Source: Corylus avellana
Lineage: Eukaryota > Streptophyta > Magnoliopsida > Fagales > Betulaceae
Assembly (NCBI RefSeq): GCF_901000735.1
Contig: NC_081547.1
Coordinates: 27,329,382 to 27,393,381 of the forward strand
Reading direction: 5' to 3'
DNA: 64,000 bases
Shown: positions 34,536 through 47,114 of the stretch, in pieces
Layout of the letters: the number at the start of each line of letters is the position of its first letter
Position numbering within the stretch: the stretch's first letter is position 1
Translations under genes and position numbers: made by a program
Notes under the pieces: model-generated
What the model saw: only the letters and a program-made list of their open reading frames with translations
Told to the model about the DNA's origin: nothing
The model's database searches: none

Positions 34536-35049
34536 AGCGAGCTGGCTGGCTGTGTAGAGAGAAGATGGAGATTGAGAGAGGAGACAGAGAGTGTGGGGAA
34601 ATAAAGGAAAAGGGAAAGAATAAATGTTGAATAAAAGAATAAAGAGAAAGAAGAATAAAGAATAAAGGGAATAAAGAATAAAAGAATAAAGGGAAAGAAG
34701 AGGGAAAAAGTTGAATATCCCGCTCATTTTTTTTAGTGGCGTGCCAACATTTAACACGTCTGAAATTTTTGACGTGTTAAAATAGCAAGTCAAAAAATTT
34801 CTTTGTGTGAAAATAGCACGTTAGAAATTTATGACGTGCTATTTTTGGCCACGTCAGAAAAATATTTACTAACGTGGCAAAAACTCATGTGCTGTAGCCA
34901 CGTTAGAAATTGATTGTGTTTTTGTAGTGTCCACTAGTCCTTAGATCTGTATTTGTGAACAGGCACCACTATATCTAGCGGGCACTGCTCATACATCAAT
35001 CTCATTTTTGGGTAAGACTCAGATAATTTGGTTACAAAAATGAGGTTTG

Positions 35050-35370
35050 CACATTTTGCACCGTCAGTGTCAATAAAGTCGAAATTTTCATCAGCTTATT
35101 CTACCGACTTTTTGTTCATTACCGAATGGCGGTCGATAATGTCGATTCAGTAATATCGGTTGGTAATGATGGTCAGTAATGTCGGTAAGCAAAGAAATGG
35201 AAAATTGGTCGGCAAAGTCAGTCGGTGTTGGTCAGTAAAGTTGATTCGGTCAGAAAATGTTATTCCGCCTACCGCACTGAGTTTGTCGGAAATAGAAAAA
35301 GTCTACCACCTATCGGCTATCAGTTAAGCAGTGTCGATCGGTTCTCAGTTGGTAGGCAGTTAATTTGTCC
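35050..35370. repeat. Degenerate GTCGGTAATG-type repeats
   Basis: Repeated variants of GGT[C/A]AGTAATGTCGGTAA and TCGGT.GGTA. They are probably part of a transposable element interior; no class was recognised. Confidence 0.35.
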
Positions 35371-36301
35371 ACCCCTTAATATACTATTTCTCTCTCCACA
35401 TCTCTCTTTTCTCTAAATTTTATCTTACTATTTCTCTTATATATCTCTCTTTTCCCAAAATTTTATCTTACCATTTCTCTCTCCATATCTCTTTTTATCA
35501 AAAAGTTGAAAAATAGGATATTTAAGAAAAGAGAAAACCTTTTATCATGAGCATCCTAATTACACCCATTTTACAGCCATCAATTAATAACCGACACATA
35601 AGCAAAAACATAAAAAGTGCATAAAAATAAGTTGGACCAAAATACACTAGATTTTAGGGTGATAAAATTCCTAAAGGGTTAACCTTCCACCTCTAAGTTT
35701 TAGTTTTGAATCTAAAAACGAGTTTTGAGACATTAGAAACAGGTTTTGGGACATTAGAAAAGGGGTTTTGAGGCATTAGAAGCGGGTTTAAGGCATTAGA
35801 AACGAGTTTTTGGGCATTAGAAACGAGTTTTGAAGCGGGTCACGGCTGGCGGGGTTTGAGGAGTCCATCGCCGGCGAGACCCATGGCGTGGGTCCTTGGG
35901 TCTGGCCTAAATCTTGCCGGCTACGGGTTTTTTTTCTCTGATTTGGTGTGATTGTTCTCACTTTTATTTTTTTGCATTTTTCATAAATTGATGATGTGTC
36001 ACATAGTAATTGGAGGCTGCAAAAGCAGTGTTATCAGGATGGACCCGATAATAGGGGCTCTCTTAAGAAAAATACAATCCTTATAAAATAAAATAAAATT
36101 TAAATGATATATATATATATATAAAATAATAATAATAATCGGATGTATGTTGTCTTTTAAAACTCCTTAGATAAACTAGATAAAGTGGGTTTTGATTATG
36201 CATTTTGTATAAAAATATACATAAATTAATGTGAATGCTCTAACGGAGTAGCTTGAACAAAAATATTAAAGCATGGCTTGAGTAATTAGTTAATTATCTT
36301 T

Positions 36302-36690
36302 TTAGTATCTAGTTTTCATTTTTTTTTTTTTTTGCTATATAAGTTTCAAATCATATTACAAATGGTATCTGGCTTATGGAAAAAGATCAATTTAGTACTT
36401 CAGTCACATTCCGTTAGCCCAAACTAACGGATTACCACGTGTCATCAAATAAAAATGTTACATGTCCTAATAAAAATAATTAAAAAAAGACTACCCTATA
36501 TATATATATATATATAAAAAAAAAAAGTTCAAAAATTGTAGAGTGGCCCGGCCACCCCATTTTGTCCTTTAGGGGTGGCTCAAAGGCCGATCTAGGTGTG
36601 GCTTAGCCACCCCCAAGGGATGGCCAAAAAGGTGATGGCCGAAACCACCCCCAAAGGCCAAAATGGGGGTAGCCGGCTACCCTATAAATT

Positions 36691-36723
<33 letters not shown>

Positions 36724-36934
36724 TTTTTTTAGGGTTTTGTTTTTAATTTTTAATTTATTTTTTATTAGGACATGTGACATTTTAATATGATGACACGTGG
36801 CAGTCTGTTAGTTTGGATGAACATAATGTAACAGAGGTACTAAATTTATCTTTTTTCGTAAGTCAGATACTATCTATAATGCGATTTGGAACCTAGGTGA
36901 GAAAAAAATAAAAAAGTAAAACTTAAGTACTAAT
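36302..36934. mobile_element. Fold-back element with about 190-bp inverted arms
   Basis: The left arm (36302-36475) and right arm (36765-36934) are inverted copies. Matching blocks include TTAGTAC[T/C]TC, CCAAACTAAC[G/A]GA, CCACGTGTCATCA and ACATGTCCTAATAAAAAT. The GC-rich centre (36540-36690) is made of GGCCACCCC and GGGGTGGC repeats. Long arms suggest a Mutator-like or fold-back MITE. No target duplication was resolved. Confidence 0.65.
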
Positions 36935-37026
36935 AATGTATTTAACTCTAAAAAAATGATTAAATATTTGAAGGAAAAGGAAAAGAGAGAAATACACTTT
37001 AAAATGATCCAATTCATGCACCATAA

Positions 37027-37134
37027 ATGTCCTCAAGAGGTAGCTCAATTGGCTGGGATCACGCCTAATAAAGCGGAGGTCACTAGTTCGAATCCTCCCT
37101 CCCCCTCTTGTGCGGACATGTCAAAAAATAAAAA
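37027..37134 (+). mobile_element. tRNA-derived SINE, 108 bp
   Basis: GTAGCTCAATTGG (box A-like) and GGTCACTAGTTCGAATCC (box B-like) mark a tRNA-derived head, followed by a short body and a T-then-A-rich tail. A perfect 16-bp target duplication, AATTCATGCACCATAA, flanks it at 37011-37026 and 37135-37150. It is not a tRNA gene: there is no cloverleaf beyond the promoter boxes. Confidence 0.85.
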
Positions 37135-37429
37135 AATTCATGCACCATAAGTTTTGTGATGGCGATTCTTGAGTAACATTCAACTGTGACTACTACCACT
37201 AATAGAAAATGTAACCTTTTTTTTATTATTATTATTTAAATTTGTTCATTTACCTTTTGCTGAAAAGTTTGTCTCCCTCCTTCATATTCAGGGCAAAATA
37301 AAATATCCTCGTAATTCATCACTTCATTTCTTATTTTCCTTAAGAATTTGATTGCATGGCTTTAATTATAAAACAGCCGATTCAACAGCTGGGCTACGGC
37401 ATTGTTTTTTGTTTTTTTTTTTGTCAAGG

Positions 37430-37690
37430 ATCGTATGTCCCGAAAAATCCTCCACCGCGGCCCGTGAAGACACAAATTATATAATTCGTTCTCTTCAATA
37501 TCTGCATTGCCTAGCTAGTGTCTTTTCCAACGAACGAGCTACCTTTATCGATTGGCACACTGGCCTTGACCATCCTACTGATCGTATAATTCATCATGTC
37601 CTGTCTCTTCCAATAAGAAGTTCATTGTTTGCCTTGCCTGTTAGCAAGGGAAAGCTAGCGGCTTCCCTTTTATTTGTCTGAAAACAAATG
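37430..37690 (+). mobile_element. Copia gag-pre-integrase fragment
   Basis: Plus-strand translation near 37535-37660 gives FIDWHTGLDHPTDRIIHHVL followed by a ..SKGK.. stretch. This resembles the HHCC-type gag-pre-integrase motif of Copia polyproteins (WH.RLGHP..rii...C..C..GK). The Cys pair is lost and nothing else of the polyprotein remains. Confidence 0.5.
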
Positions 37691-37699
37691 AAGTCTTGA

Positions 37700-38483
37700 A
37701 TTAGTTTTTTCTAAAGTTTGGGGCCATCCCCTACTTTATCAAATAATGGCGAACACTATTATGTTATTTTTGTCCATCATTTTAGTAAATTTACTTAGTT
37801 TTCGAAGATCGCTCAAGTTTAAGCCACTTTTAAACCCTCCCCTGGCAGTGTAAATTTTCATCTATCATCATCTAGCCATCTAGGTATAAGTAAGTTTGGA
37901 TTCATTTGATAAAACTTTTTAGACAATGCTTTTTATTTTTTGGTTGAAAAAAATATTTTGATACGACAATAAAGGAAAAATAGTTTTGAGTATTTTATTT
38001 TTTAAAGTTATTTGTTAATGTTTTCTGCTTTTTTGCTAAAAAGTAAAAAAGATCCAATATTTACACCTTGATTATCCCAAAATAGGTAGCGCATAAGAAT
38101 AGAGTTGGAACTTAGCAACGTAATTTGTGAGTGGACCAGCGTGAAGCTTTAGCTTTGTTGCGAGCCAGAGCTCCTAGCCGATGATTGGCTACACATTTTG
38201 TGCTCAATTGATTTTACTTTCCCTGCTATCAGGTGATAACTTCTAAATCGCCATGAAACATTAACATTCGCACCATCAAAGACAAACCCATAATTAATTA
38301 CACATCATATTTCAAGTTTTCCAACTGCTACCCAACAAAGCCACATCAAAACACAATCTGGCAACAAAAAAACTAGAATTATAGGGTTGGACCAATTAAG
38401 TAGGGATACTCACGCACTGGTAACATGATCTGGCCCTTGTCCCCTGCATTCGTTGTACTGATAAGAGGAGCTGGTCAAATTGC
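37700..38483. other. Intergenic, gene H 3' flank
   Basis: 38250-38400 carries the cluster's common 3' flank motifs (inverted CATGAAACATTAACATTCGC). 37830-37990 is similar to 55660-55800. No gene was seen. Confidence 0.4.
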
Positions 38484-39405
38484 TTAATGTTGTCTAAATA
38501 CTTTTGCAATGATGAGATTGCATATCAAAAGATCAAGTCCAACCAGCTTGTCCTCAAAATCATCTGCCCCCGCAAGCTGGATACCATCTAACCAATGAAT
38601 CAGCTGCTTATACCGCCAGTTTAATCTTCTTCTTACGAGCAGCGTCAAGCTCATTTTGAATCTCCTTTAAATCCTTGGCCATTTTTTCCAAAACTTCCTT
38701 AGCCTTAACCGTCCTCTTGTACATATCATCTTCAATGTTGTATTTATTTGCATCCTGGACCATCCTATTAATCTCTTCTTTAGACCGTCTTGCCTTGTAA
38801 TTAGTGACGGTAATCTTGCAATTCACACCACTGGTTTGTTCCACAGCAGAAACATTCAAAACACCATTAGCATAAATCTCAAAGCATACTTTGATCTGAG
38901 GAACACCATTGAGTGCTGCAGGAATGGTGGAAAGCCTAAATTCTCCCAACCAATTGTTATCCACAACTCTTACTCTCTCACCCTCATAAACTGAGAACAA
39001 AACAGAAGTTTGATAGTCACAACATGCGGTGTAGTAATACTCCATCTTGGTTGGAATAGCGGTATTCCTCGGAATCATAACAGACATCTCACCTCCAATT
39101 ACCCTCACCCCTAAGGAGAGAGGTGTGACATCCAAGAGCACAATGTGTTGAACTTTCTCATTAGCCATACCAACCATGTTTGCAGCTTGAACAGCTGCTC
39201 CATAAGCCACAGCTTCATATGCTCTTATTAAGCTGCTTTCCATCAAACAAGTCCTGCAACAGCTTCTGCACCTTGGGAATTCTAGAAGAACCACCAGTAA
39301 GAATGACATCATGGACTCCTCTCTTGTCCATTTTAGCATCAGTCAAAACACTTCTCCACAAGTTTAATAGATTTCTTGAACAAGTCCATATTGAGGTCTG
39401 CGAAT
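38484..39405 (-). pseudogene. Gene H: frameshifted 3' half of an HSP70
   Basis: Runs from the gap edge (NMDLFKKSI region) to TAA at 38484-38486, ending AKVFRQH. Three frame breaks are visible. One extra A lies in CAGTCAAAACAC near 39350. About 8 bp are missing after GCTTCATA near 39218, so [11 protein letters not shown] is disrupted. One base is lost near 38613 (KKKIKLAV then stop). Recognisable pieces are [21 protein letters not shown] and [12 protein letters not shown]. The ATPase N-terminal half and exon 1 would lie in or beyond the gap. EEVD is absent, as in its relatives. Confidence 0.85.
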
Positions 39406-39505
39406 NNNNNNNNNNNNNNNNNNNNNNNNNNNNNNNNNNNNNNNNNNNNNNNNNNNNNNNNNNNNNNNNNNNNNNNNNNNNNNNNNNNNNNNNNNNNNNN
39501 NNNNN
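39406..39505. other. Assembly gap, 100 N
   Basis: Exactly 100 N between minus-strand gene H and the plus-strand intron of gene I. Confidence 0.99.
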
Positions 39506-39854
39506 ATATTTCAAATCACCAATGAATTTGATCTTGTGATCTTGTGATCTTGACGAAAATAGACACTTCCAAAGAACATTGGCAACATAAATTGTTTTAC
39601 TTTCTCCTATGAGGTTACATGATCTTGTGCCACATTGTCTTTCACACCAACTCTTAATATGCCGATTGTTATTTTCTTTCTTTTTATATTTGTTAGAGGT
39701 AAATTGAACCTACTAAGCTCCATTTCAAACCCTAAATATTGTCCAAAAAAAAATGGCAAGCCAATATAAAAGCTCATCAATATTGAGATTTGTTACTTTT
39801 TCTTATTTAGTCTTATTGAATCATTTTATCATTTTTCTCCTATTTCTTTGGTAG
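39506..39854 (+). other. 3' part of gene I intron
   Basis: Read on the plus strand, this matches the exon-2-proximal intron of gene G (AACAATCGGCATATTAAGAG, inverted) and ends TTTGGTAG at the exon 2 acceptor. Confidence 0.8.
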
Positions 39855-41497
39855 ATGCGAAGCGGTTGATTGGTAGGAGATTTAGTGATTCCTTAGTTCA
39901 GAACGATATCAAGCTTTGGCCATTCAAGGTCATTGAAGGTCTTGCCGACAAGCCTATGATTGTGGTCACTTATAAGGGTGAAGAGAAGCATTTTGCTGCA
40001 GAAGAAATCTCATCTATGGTTATTAAAAAAATGCGTGAGATTGCGGAGGATTACCTTGGCACAACTGTGAAGAATGCCGTAGTCACTGTCCCAGCCTACT
40101 TCAATGACTCACAACGTAAGGCCACAAAGGATGCTGGAGGCATTGCAGGACTGAATGTCATGAGGATAATCAACGAACCAACGGCTGCAGCCATTGGTTA
40201 CGGTCTTGACAAGGTGGGCATTGATAAGAGAAATGTGTTGATCTTTGATTTGGGTGGTGGTACTACAGATGTCTCATTGCTTACCATCGACGATGGTACT
40301 TTTGAAGTAAAGGCCGTTGCTGGAGACACTCACCTCGGAGGTGAGGACTTTGACAATAGAATGGTAAAACATTTCGTTGAAATATTTAAGAGGCATCAGA
40401 AGGTGGACATTAGTGAAAATGTCAAAGCTCTAAGAAGATTGAGAACTGCCTGTGAGAGAGCAAAGAGGATTCTTTCTTCTGCAGCTGAGACTACCATTGA
40501 AGTTGATTCTTTATATAATGGTATTGATTTCTCCTCAAGTATTACTCGTGCCAGATTCGCAGAACTCAATATGGACTTGTTCAAGAAGTCTATTAAGCTT
40601 GTGGAGAATTGTTTGACTGATGCTAAGATGGACAAGAGTGGAGTCCATGATATCGTTCTTACTGGTGGTTCTTCTAGAATTCCCAAGGTACAGGAGCTGT
40701 TGCAGGACTTGTTTGATGGAAAGCAGCTTAACAAGAGCATCAACCCAGATGAAGCTGTGGCTTATGGAGCAGCTGTTCAAGCTGCAAACATGGCTGGTAT
40801 GGGTAATGAGAAAGTCCAACACATTGTACTCTTGGATGTCACCCCTCTCTCTCTAGGAACCCAGATCCTTGAAGGTGAGATGTCCGTTGTGATTCCGAGG
40901 AATACTGCCATTCCCACCAAGATGGAGCATTACTACACCACCGTTTATGACAATCAAACTTCTGTATTGTTCTCAGTTTATGAGGGTGAGAGAGCAAAAG
41001 TTGTGGATAACAATTGGTTGGGAGAATTTACACTTGCCCCCATTCCTGCAGCACCCAAGGGTGTAGCTAATATGAAAACATGCTTTGAGATTGATGCCAA
41101 TGGTATATTGAATGTTTCTGCTGTGGAGCAGACTAGCGGCATAAGTTACAAGATTACAATTACAAATTACAAGGCTTCACTGTCCACAGAAGCGATTCAT
41201 AGGATGGTCCTGGACGCAGAGAAATATGAAATTGAAGATGATAAGCACAGAAAAAAGGTTTGGGCTAAGGAAGCTTTGGAGAACTATGCATACAAAATGA
41301 GGAGCATTGTCAATGATAAGGAGATTGGTGACAAGCTGGACGCCGCTGGTAAGAAGAAGATTGAAGTTGCTACTAAGCAGGTGATTCAATGGTTAGATGG
41401 TATCCAGCATTCAGAGGCAGATGAGTTTGAGGAAAAGCTGGTTGGACTTGAGTTAATCTGCAATCCCATCATTGCAAAGATATCTAGAAGACAATAA
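39855..41497 (+). CDS. Gene I: HSP70 exon 2, intact (plus strand)
   Basis: The acceptor AG at 39853-39854 is followed by AT-GCG-AAG, giving (D)AKRLIGRR; the frame is open for 547 codons to TAA at 41497. Motifs in order are [40 protein letters not shown] (Thr for Phe), [55 protein letters not shown] and a lid ending [11 protein letters not shown]. With a standard 71-codon exon 1 the product would be 618 residues, like genes D and E. No exon 1 is present on this contig. The nearest orphan is exon J (49228-49441) beyond the next gap. However, both sides carry paralogous versions of the same intron stretch, so I and J are probably different genes. The coding frame looks functional. Confidence 0.9.
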
Positions 41498-44400
41498 GCA
41501 ATTGAGCAGCTCCTCCCATAAGAAAGATGACAGTTATTTTGATGATGACAATTAGGACACTAGAGTCCGCTATAGCACCTTATCTGTGCAATGGATGCAA
41601 GGAACTATATTTTGAGTATCCCGACTTTATTTGTCCAGACTTAGGTTTTTTTTTAAGTGTGTTTTGATGTGGGTTTGTTGGGTAGCAGTTGGAAAAATTG
41701 AAATATGGTGTGTAGTTTATGGTTTTTGTAATTGGCGTGAATGTTAATGTTTCATGGCTATTTAGAACAACTACTTTATGTTTATTCGGATTGTTCAAGC
41801 TGATAGCAGGGAAAGGAAGTCCATAGATGAGGATGAGCCCAAATGCCGAAATCCAGCCAAATTATGAAGGATTGAAAAGAAATGAACTGATGTATAATTT
41901 ATTCTGCCATGAACATGGAGTAAGGAGACAAAATTTTCAGCGAAATGGTAAAAGCATGGCAAGGACGTTGAGTTTTGGATTATACAACATATATAGATGC
42001 CTCCAGAAAATCCACGTTCCTAGCAACACTTTTCACGTCGGACCTCTTCCGGGCAGCCCCTACCTGAAAATGAAAATCCTTACCTCTTCCTAGTAGGCCG
42101 GCGAGAGGGGGTGGACAAACAACTCCCATGGCTTTGGAGTCTCGGTCAAGCCACACCACACCTTTCTTTCATCTTTTTTCTTTAATAAAGAAAAAAAAAT
42201 TATTTTGAAAAGAAAAGTTTCTCATATTATTACATGAGTTGATATCTTTATTGAGATGTTATTATGAAATTAAATTATTGAAATTTAGAGATTGAATATT
42301 CCATAGTTTTTGTTCTCAATAAAGAGAAAAATAATTTAGTATGGAGAAGAAGATGTTAGAGTTCTTGTTTTCAAACAAGAAAGAAAAAAGAGAAAGAGAT
42401 TGAGTACTTTAAAAAATTAGAGAAAAAAAGAAAAGAAAAGAAAAGGAATTTAGATATAGCCATAAACTATCATCGTGTATGAAGAAAATCATATCATAAT
42501 CGTAAAATAAATTAAAGGAAAAAGCAGAATAAAAAAATAAATAAACACACAAGAATTTAGATGGTTCTCGAATACCATCACATAAGAGATTATAATCAAT
42601 TACAATCAAGTCTCTGAAATCAAATTCCATAATAGTACAAGTGATTAAGAGACATAATAATTATATATTAATAATATTTCAAATGATAATTTATATTAAC
42701 CATTGAAATAAAATTTGACTTGAAGTGTAAAATCGTCGGTGTTCTTTATTTAAGAGAAGTGCTACACACTACTCACTCTGTTCCCTTGCACATTTTTCAT
42801 TTTTTAAGAGGAGTTCTATATGTACTCCCATGTTCACTCCTAAGTACTTATTTCTTGACGTGACAATGAAAATCATTTTTAGGTACTACATGTCATTTTA
42901 TTTGTTATTTTATCTAATGATAATTTTTACTATCACATTATAAAGTAAGCATTTGAGAGTATGTATAACATTTTTTTAATAGCTTAAAAGACATATGTCA
43001 CTTGTATAAATAAGTTTTGTAAGAATAAAAATAATGATTTTTACTATCATATAAATTTATTTATTTATTTATATGTTTATTATATTTTTCAAGACTCGTG
43101 AGATGCAAAAATAAGAAGAAAGCAAAAATTAATCACGCACGACATTAAGATTTAAGTGGTTTGGCTTAACAAGCATACATCTACAGGCAGAGATGATCAG
43201 GAAAAACTCCATTATCAAAATATAAAGTACAAATAACTTGGAGAAAACCACTCAAAACCTAAAGTTTCAATACATCCAAATTTCACTCACATACACAAAG
43301 GAGAATAATAACAAAAGAAAATTTTCTTTTTTCTCTAAGTGCTATACTGCACACTAAGCCATGAGAGAACAAGAGTGTGATCTGAAATTCCCCTTTTGCT
43401 TTGGTGCTTAAATCACCATGGTTAATTAGCACTCCTTTTATAAGGAGCTCAGTCGGTCAAAAGCAAAAGATTTAGAGTATGTTTGGCAAAAGACCTTAAT
43501 GATCCGATATTATTCTTTAAAAAATTCAACTTCCTAATTTTCTTGTTTTTTATATCACATCAATCATTTTTTACTTAGTGAATTAATTGTGTAAATATTG
43601 GAAAACTTGAAATATGATATGTAACTAATTATGGGTTCTTCATTGATGGTGTGAATGTTAATGTTTCATGGCGATTTAGGATGACTCTTTACTTTAGAAT
43701 AGAGGTGGCTGAGCAACTTTCAAAAATTGCTCCATCAATTCTGGGGTGGATTGGCCATCCCCAAATATCTAGGTGGTCTGACCACCAACTTGGGGGTGGT
43801 CCAATCACCACCCTTGACTATATGTATTTTTAATTTTATTTAATTTATTGTGTTTAACAGGTCACCCTACATTTTCTGTTTGTAGTATCAGTTTCATATG
43901 AATGTTACTCAAGAATCGCGATCACAAAACTTATGGTGCAAAAGAATTGGATATTTTTAATTGTATATGATTTCTCTCTGTCCCAACTCCCAATTGATAC
44001 TTTCGAATTTATACACTATTTTATTTCGATCAATTAACTTTAATTTTAATATTTATCAATTATTGTGTTTTTTCGGTCGAAATAATGTCTCTATGAAACT
44101 CATCTATCTAAATCTTTTATCAATGAATTGTAGATAATAACCGATAAACCACCATCATGTACACAAGTGCCTGGGACTGGGAGACATGAATTATACATTA
44201 ATAATTTTCAAAATCATATGCGTCAGAAAATCCATTAGGATAATTTATATTAACCATTAAAAATACAAATTCCCGAAGGTTGGCAATGTTGACACTACCT
44301 ATGAATCTAATATTAAATTAAAGATTAAAGGGGTTTGAAGTCACATTTAATTAAAAATGATAGGTTAAAATTAGCATGCTATAATTCTTATCACTAAATG

Positions 44401-45040
44401 TTTTTTTAACATAACTCTAATTTAATAACCCGATATTTAGAAGTCATTAATTTTTAATGATATGGAAAATGCGATTGAATTTAGTACAAAATTTAAGCCC
44501 AATTAAGTTGAAGGGTTGGATTATAATTGAAACACGTATCTTATATTTATATCTGTACGGCAGATCGTGAAAAGATTCACCGTAGCTAGAGATGAGGCCA
44601 AAGAGAACCACACACGTGTGTGTATATGTATATATATATATAGAGAGAGAGAGGGAGAGTAGTGTACGTACTAGTCATCACGATGAATGATAAAAAGCCC
44701 CTTTGCCATGTGCTTCAGGAGCTGAGAAGCTGTCCCGAAAACAAAAGTAACTTAAAATAAGTAAGCAGCTTTTAGAGGAAAGAAATGTATGTGCTTCTCT
44801 TTTCATTCGCTTTAAATATTTTATTTATTTTTTTTTAGAAAGGGAATCCCTAGGAGGTGTTGAAGAAATTTATAATCAAATAGAAAAATAAAATAATATG
44901 GAAATTTAAATAAAGAACCATGAATTTTAGCGATGAAGTTTAGGTCGGCCGGCTACGTCATGAGATAAAGCTGATAATTTCTACGTTAAGAACATTGAAT
45001 GAATTGTTCCTAAAGCGAGAATCTTTGTTATGGGCCTTTC
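41498..45040. other. Intergenic of the inverted contig
   Basis: The start is the gene I 3' flank, with GGGTAGCAGTTGGAAAAATTG and AATGTTTCATGGC motifs. 43330-43590 is an inverted match to 15030-15260, and 44580-44830 is an inverted match to 25935-26110. 43700-43810 holds a GC-richer GGTGGTC/GACCACC stretch resembling the centre of the fold-back element at 36.5 kb. No gene was recognised. Confidence 0.5.
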
Positions 45041-45951
45041 CGCAGTTATACGGCTCAAGTACTGGTGAGGCCAATTCTTTTTGCGTTACCGAGGAGCAGC
45101 GGAAGTCACCCAGTCAACCCGGTAGAGGTGGAGATTTTTAATTGTGGCATTTGGATCCCACAGTACGACAAGTATGGGCCTTTCATGGCTTGCCAGGCGG
45201 ATAACCCGTTAAGGAGGCTGATCAGCCCAGGCCCATGCTGGCCTAGGAGTATCTTTCTCGCGGCTGCAGAGAACAAAATTAGACTAGAAAACACTCGATC
45301 ATTCTCTTCACCTAAATTGGACCCAAATCTTGATATTGTCAGCATTTTTCCTAGCTAAAAAACCCACGCCGGAAACGGTGAATGAGCACCAAGCTTCTTC
45401 GGCCTTGATGTCGACTGGCCCATGGGCCATAGCAAGCAGAGGATTATCGAGAACACCCCTTGCTAGAGCCTGTGACCATGAGTCACTAACAAGCCACACA
45501 AAACCCCAATCAGAAGGTAACATGTGGCAAAATTTAAGCATGAGAGGTAAGTCCCTCACTCATTCAATCGATCACATTCACCTTGATGTTGTAAAAAAAA
45601 AAAAAAAAAAAAACTCATTTGAGAGCAAAATCTTTTACAGTGTCACATTTAGGAATCAGAGTCGTCTTTCGAAAGTTTTCCTCGAGACGCCTCTAAGTTA
45701 TTTGTTTAGTTATTTCAAGTATTTTTACAATGCGTGATAAATTATGCGGATTTCAGCACCATCACAAGTTTTACATATCCACATAGAATTTAATCTCGAC
45801 AAAAAGAAGAAGATTATTTTGATAAAAAATAAATCACTTCTTCAAAAAGTTGGTCATATAACTTGTTTTACCTTTCCGTACAAGGTCACATTGCTCTCCC
45901 ACCAAGATGGAGCGACACTATACCACCGGGTTTGACAACTAAACTTGTATT

Positions 45952-47034
45952 TTGTTCCCTGTTTTTGAGGGTGAGAGAGCAAGAACCGTCGATAACAATA
46001 AGTTGGGAGAATTTATGCTTTCCTCCGTTCCTCCAGCACCCAAGGGTGTCGCTAATGTTAAAGTATGCTTTGAGATAGATGCCAATGGTATTTTGAATGT
46101 TTCTGCGGTGGAGCAGACCACCGGCATAATTTGCAAGATCACCATCAACAATGACAAGACGAGGCTGTCCAAGGACGAGATTGAAAGGATAGTTCAAGAT
46201 GCAGAGAAATACAAGGTTGAAGACGAAGAGCACAGGAAGAAGGTTAGGGCTAAGGAGGCTTTGGAGAAGTATGCTTACAAAATGAGGAACATGCTCAATG
46301 ATAAGAAGATTGGTGGCAAGCTTCACGCTGCTAGTAAGAAGACGATTGGTGCTGTTATTAACCAGGTGATTCATTGGTTAGATGGCATCCAGCTTGCGGA
46401 GGTAGATGAGTTTAAGAAGAAGTTGAGAGGACTGGAGTTAATCTGCAAGCCCACCATTGAAAAGATATATAGACAACAATGGTTCAACAAGGAAGCACAG
46501 GCCCAACAAGACCCGTCTTCTACAAATCTTCCACCTACCTTAATTGATGATGGAGTGATGTTACACCTGAGTGAAAACATCTCAACAGAGTGTCTAAAAT
46601 GTGGAAGTATGGAAATATCAAAGGGGCTCAGTGGGTGGTCCTATGAATCGACTTGTGGAGAATATTGCTATTATGTGGCATGTGTGAAGGACTCAATTCT
46701 TGAGAATGGACAAAATGATTGGGTTGATACAATTAGTAACACAGTGTTGCAGAATATGACTGAGAATGGACAAAATGATGTGGTTGATACAAGTAGCACG
46801 GTTTTGCAGAATATGTTTGAGAATATGGTTGAGAATGGACAAAATGATTTGGTTGATTCAATTAGTAACATGGTTCTAGAGGAAGACGTAATACAACAAA
46901 GGAGAGGGAGCTCAAGAGGAAAGAAGATTTGCTCGATAGCGGCTGAAACGTGTGTCAACCTCATTCTTTCAGCCACCAATTTGGATCCAATTTCTGCGGT
47001 TAGTGATGCTGTTGAAGCGTTCACTTCAACATGA
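45952..47034 (+). pseudogene. Gene C': inverted duplicate of the SBD-DC1 frame
   Basis: The 360-codon frame is identical in protein sequence to that of gene C: SBD-beta end and lid (1-176), DC1 half-domain (211-250) with CLKC and YVAC, three ENGQND repeats, hydrophobic tail ending AFTST. The same intron-to-exon deletion junction and the same CAA-to-TAA change lie just upstream (45940-45942). Unlike gene C, no exon 1 is present further upstream, because the similarity ends at 45204. It therefore cannot use the exon 1 start. It may be a recent duplicate, or an alternative haplotype placed as a duplicate. Confidence 0.75.
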
Positions 47035-47114
47035 TTTATTTTACGACGGGATGGAAAGTTTGAGTTATGTGTTTGTATCTGTGTGTGTGTTTAATTGAGA
47101 GATTTACACTTTAC

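Larger units (their letters stand above)
33140..35745. mobile_element. Larger inverted-repeat element interrupted by a MITE
   Basis: The left arm (about 33140-33190 plus 33848-33885) and right arm (35660-35745) are inverted copies: AAAACTAAAACTTA joined to GAGTGGAAGGTTAACCC on the left, and GGGTTAACCTTCCACCTC then TAAGTTTTAGTTTTGA on the right. The left arm is split by the MITE at 33191-33844. The interior holds pyrimidine tracts and repeated GACGTG(T/C)TA motifs, but no transposase was recognised. The true ends and superfamily are unknown. Confidence 0.6.

Noticed and set aside
34299..34793. 164-codon frame rich in Lys/Arg/Glu
   Set aside because: It is produced by the pyrimidine-rich low-complexity tract and lies inside a transposon-like element.
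34915..34935. CACTA transposon terminus (inverted CACTACAAAAACAC)
   Set aside because: Only one end was seen; no partner terminus or 3-bp duplication was found, so it was not called.
37034..37100. tRNA gene
   Set aside because: It has box A and box B only, with no acceptor stem pairing, and a 16-bp target duplication and A-rich tail identify a SINE.
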